Below, piece by piece: positions 13,808 to 16,224 of a DNA stretch of 16,224 nt; position 1 is the first letter of the stretch; every line of letters starts with the position of its first letter. Below the pieces are notes generated by a model, which was not told where the DNA came from, ran no database searches, and worked only from the letters and a program-made list of their open reading frames with translations. A program made the position numbers and the translations under genes. Source of the DNA: JBIICS01 sp044238735 (GTDB taxonomy: Bacteria > Bacteroidota > Bacteroidia > UBA4408); NCBI GenBank assembly GCA_044238735.1, contig JBIICS010000058.1, positions 1 through 16,224 of the forward strand. The letters run 5' to 3'.

Positions 13808-16224
13808 TTATATTTTGATTCCAATAAATAAAATATCATCCAGTTGCTGATAACTCCCCATCCACGATTCTATCCGCTCTTTATAAATTTCCATTTGTAA
13901 GTTCATGGGTTGGTAGGAGTTTTCTATAATCATTTCTTCCATCTGGCGGTATTTAAATTTTTTACCTCTTGGTCCTCCAAACTGATCGGGTATTCCATCC
14001 GTAAAGGTATAAAGTGAATCGCCTTTTTGCAGTTGAACATTATAAGAATTAAAGGAAGAAATATCATCCGTTATCTTCCCCACCGGCATTTTGTCAATTA
14101 TACCCTCAAACAACACATAATATTTACCATTTCGGGCAATGTGTTTATTTAATACCACCATGTTTTTAATTTCATGATTACTTTCTGTTCTGTCATATTC
14201 CCTTACAATCCAAACGGGATTATTTGCAGAAGAATAATTCATTACCAAGTTATATTTGTTAATGCTAAAAAAGGCACAGTCCATTCCATCCACAGAAGTA
14301 ATGTTTTTATCAGTTCTAGAGAGATTCTTTATTAACTGAGCTCTAATAAAATCAAGAATTAAACCCGTATCAAAAAGATTTTTTTCGGAAACGGCTTCAT
14401 TTATATATGAAATATTTAACAAGCTCATAAATGCCCCCGGAACCCCATGTCCGGTACAATCGCCGGTTAATAAATAAAAAATCGGCTCTTTATTAATATG
14501 GGCCAAAGAAGACCAGTAAAAGTCACCACTTACAATATCTTTAGGTTTAAAATAAATGAATGAACTATCAACCTGATTGGAAATAAAATCGCTTGATGGT
14601 AATAACGCTTTTTGAATTCGCACAGCATATTCTATACTATCCAGCATCTCCCTATTTTTTCGCTCCACCAGTTTTTTTTGTGATTCAACTTCCTCTGTTC
14701 TTATGGATAATTCCGAATTAAGATTTATAATTTTATCACGCTCTTTAACTAAATCAAATGTGCGCTCTCTAATTTTAATTTCAAGTTCACTCTTTTCTTT
14801 TCTAATTTTTCCTTCGCGCCATTTAACAAAAATAATAATAGCTGATATCAACATGATTAAAACTGTGATATAAAAAGCTTTAGTTAACCAAAAAGGAGGC
14901 TTTATAACGATTTGAATACTTACACCTTTATCATTCCATACCCCATCATTATTGGTTGCCTTAACCTTAAGGGTATAAGTTCCCGGGTATAAATTAGTAA
15001 AGGTTGCGTTGTGTTCGTTACCCAGGTTAATCCAATCATCATTTAAACCTTCCATTTTAAAGGCATAAAGATTTTTCTCCGGTATTAAATAATCTACACT
15101 GGTAAAATCAAAACTTAAAAAATTTTGGTCATAATCGAGTTCAATTACCTTCTTGTAAGTAATAGGTGTGTCCAGTTTCGTTTCAACTCCAAAAACTTTA
15201 AATCCTGTAATTAGTACGTTGGCTACTTTAGGGTTGTCGTTAATTTGTGAAGGATAAAAACTGTTGTAACCATTTATACCCCCAAAATACATCTTACCCG
15301 ATTTTCCCAAATGAAAAGCACGGGTATTAAATTCTTTACTTTGTAAGCCATCCGATACATCAAAATTCCTGATTAATCCCAAATCGCTATTAAAACGGCA
15401 AATACCGTTATTAGTACTTAACCATAAATTTCCTTGTTTGTCCTCCAATGTACCATAAATAAAATTATCAGGTAATCCATCTTTTTTAGTGAAAGTTCTG
15501 AAACAATTTTTTGACTTATCGAAAAGATTTAATCCGTAGCTGGTAGAAACCCAAATGCGGTGTTTGGAATCTTCATTAACGCTAAGCACGTAATTATTAG
15601 ACAATGAATTACTATCAGCCGGATTAAATTTATAATTAACAAAATTATTCGATTTAGAATTTAAGTGACTGAGTCCATCAGTTGTAGCAAACCAAAAATC
15701 TCCATAAGAATCCTTAAAAACGTCATTTACATCATTTCCCGCAATACAATTTCTGCAATTTTCGGAGCGTAAATAATACTTAAACTTTCCTGTTTGGGTA
15801 TTTAACACATTAACGCCTCCTCCTCCTGTTGCAATCCATAATTCATTTTTAAGGGTATCAGCAACTAATGCTTTAACTCGTTGGTGGTTTAAATAGGCAT
15901 TATCGCCGGGTTTTGCAACATAAGTTTTTCGGTTTTTGTTTTTATAATCATATAAGATTAGTTTTCCTTTGCTTTTTGAACCGTTAGCAATCCATATCTT
16001 ATTTTTACCGGCCTCAATAATACAAGTAGTTCGGTTATCATCTGCAAATTCATCCGAAAATTTTTCATACAGGCGAGTTTTGTTATTATAAAAATAAAAA
16101 GTTCCTCCACTGGTCCCTAACCACAATCCATCCTTTGTTTCCAGAAAAGCAAATACATACTCATTGTGAAGCCATTTTGGATTTAAAAGATCTTTGGTTA
16201 CCTGCTTAAACTTTAACTGATAGG
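13808..16224 (-). CDS. Sensor phosphatase: propeller repeats, Y_Y_Y domain, membrane helix, SpoIIE (5' end outside window)
   Basis: The frame stays open from the right edge to the stop at 13808-13810; 804 complete codons are visible and the start lies beyond 16224. Numbered from the first complete codon (Tyr at 16222), propeller repeats (NELWIATGGGGV, DFWFATTDGLSHL, RIWVSTSYGLNLF, NLWLSTNNGICRF) fill about residues 25-300. A Y_Y_Y domain (NLYPGTYTLKVKATNNDGVW) follows to about 440, then one membrane helix (about 445-467), a coiled coil (about 472-532) and a SpoIIE/PP2C phosphatase (about 550-804). The phosphatase keeps its metal residues: SGDFYW (Asp567), GDCTGHG (Asp588), FTDG (Asp742) and QLDDIL (Asp795/796). 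This is a periplasmic ligand sensor that signals through a cytosolic serine phosphatase and not a histidine kinase; its partner (an anti-sigma or antagonist protein) is not in view. It precedes tatA by about ten bases. Confidence 0.93.
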   Translation of the reverse strand, partial: YQLKFKQVTKDLLNPKWLHNEYVFAFLETKDGLWLGTSGGTFYFYNNKTRLYEKFSDEFADDNRTTCIIEAGKNKIWIANGSKSKGKLILYDYKNKNRKTYVAKPGDNAYLNHQRVKALVADTLKNELWIATGGGGVNVLNTQTGKFKYYLRSENCRNCIAGNDVNDVFKDSYGDFWFATTDGLSHLNSKSNNFVNYKFNPADSNSLSNNYVLSVNEDSKHRIWVSTSYGLNLFDKSKNCFRTFTKKDGLPDNFIYGTLEDKQGNLWLSTNNGICRFNSDLGLIRNFDVSDGLQSKEFNTRAFHLGKSGKMYFGGINGYNSFYPSQINDNPKVANVLITGFKVFGVETKLDTPITYKKVIELDYDQNFLSFDFTSVDYLIPEKNLYAFKMEGLNDDWINLGNEHNATFTNLYPGTYTLKVKATNNDGVWNDKGVSIQIVIKPPFWLTKAFYITVLIMLISAIIIFVKWREGKIRKEKSELEIKIRERTFDLVKERDKIINLNSELSIRTEEVESQKKLVERKNREMLDSIEYAVRIQKALLPSSDFISNQVDSSFIYFKPKDIVSGDFYWSSLAHINKEPIFYLLTGDCTGHGVPGAFMSLLNISYINEAVSEKNLFDTGLILDFIRAQLIKNLSRTDKNITSVDGMDCAFFSINKYNLVMNYSSANNPVWIVREYDRTESNHEIKNMVVLNKHIARNGKYYVLFEGIIDKMPVGKITDDISSFNSYNVQLQKGDSLYTFTDGIPDQFGGPRGKKFKYRQMEEMIIENSYQPMNLQMEIYKERIESWMGSYQQLDDILFIGIKI

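Noticed and set aside
13808..16126. TTG at 16124-16126 as the start of the sensor gene
   Set aside because: The frame continues open upstream to the window edge and the upstream residues (LLNPKWLHNEYVFAFLETKDG) form part of the same propeller domain, so the gene is cut by the window.
1..16224. tRNA, rRNA, insertion sequence, prophage or toxin-antitoxin genes
   Set aside because: Gaps are short and AT-rich, with no cloverleaf, terminal repeats or transposase motifs seen by eye.

Overview
The window comes from an AT-rich Bacteroidota genome, probably a free-living or environmental member. Three things point there: a gliding/T9SS-type C-terminal sorting domain (YPNPAKDF... ending in FKIIKE), a DUF5723-type outer-membrane barrel with lipoproteins, and a propeller/Y_Y_Y/SpoIIE sensor. 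Most starts lack a Shine-Dalgarno sequence and some upstream regions carry Bacteroidota -7-like boxes (TAnnTTTG). No tRNA, rRNA, insertion sequence, CRISPR array or prophage gene was seen. Base composition looks uniform by eye, so nothing suggests recent transfer. No gap between genes exceeds about 210 bases.

Layout. (1) 1-250 is the 3' end of ybeY on the + strand, closed by a hairpin/T-run terminator. (2) 377-1375 (-) is a nitronate monooxygenase / FabK-type flavoprotein, divergent from a long-chain acyl-CoA synthetase (+, to 3226). (3) 3435-3920 (+) is a secreted protein made of six exact 21-residue repeats (5-fold beta-flower type), followed by a tocopherol-cyclase-like protein (3989-5092, +). 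(4) 7251 down to 5278 (-) is a tight, overlapping four-gene operon: unknown four-helix membrane protein, ruvX, def, TPR lipoprotein. (5) 7305 to 13478 (+) is a five-gene chain with overlapping or nearly touching ends: large lipoprotein, DUF5723 barrel, T9SS cargo protein, SDR oxidoreductase, two-domain VOC protein. (6) 16224 down to 13484 (-) is a sensor phosphatase whose 5' end lies outside the window, then a tatA-like gene.

How the genes may work together. The ruvX/def/TPR operon is housekeeping (DNA processing, N-terminal maturation) with an envelope lipoprotein attached. The first three genes of the + chain are all envelope or secreted proteins joined by stop-start overlaps, which suggests a surface assembly: lipoprotein, barrel and T9SS-exported propeller-like protein. 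The SDR and VOC genes behind them are cytosolic enzymes with no evident link. The most unusual items are the six-repeat beta-flower protein, the tocopherol-cyclase-like protein beside it, and the coupled lipoprotein-barrel-cargo trio. All functions are read from motifs; no search was run.
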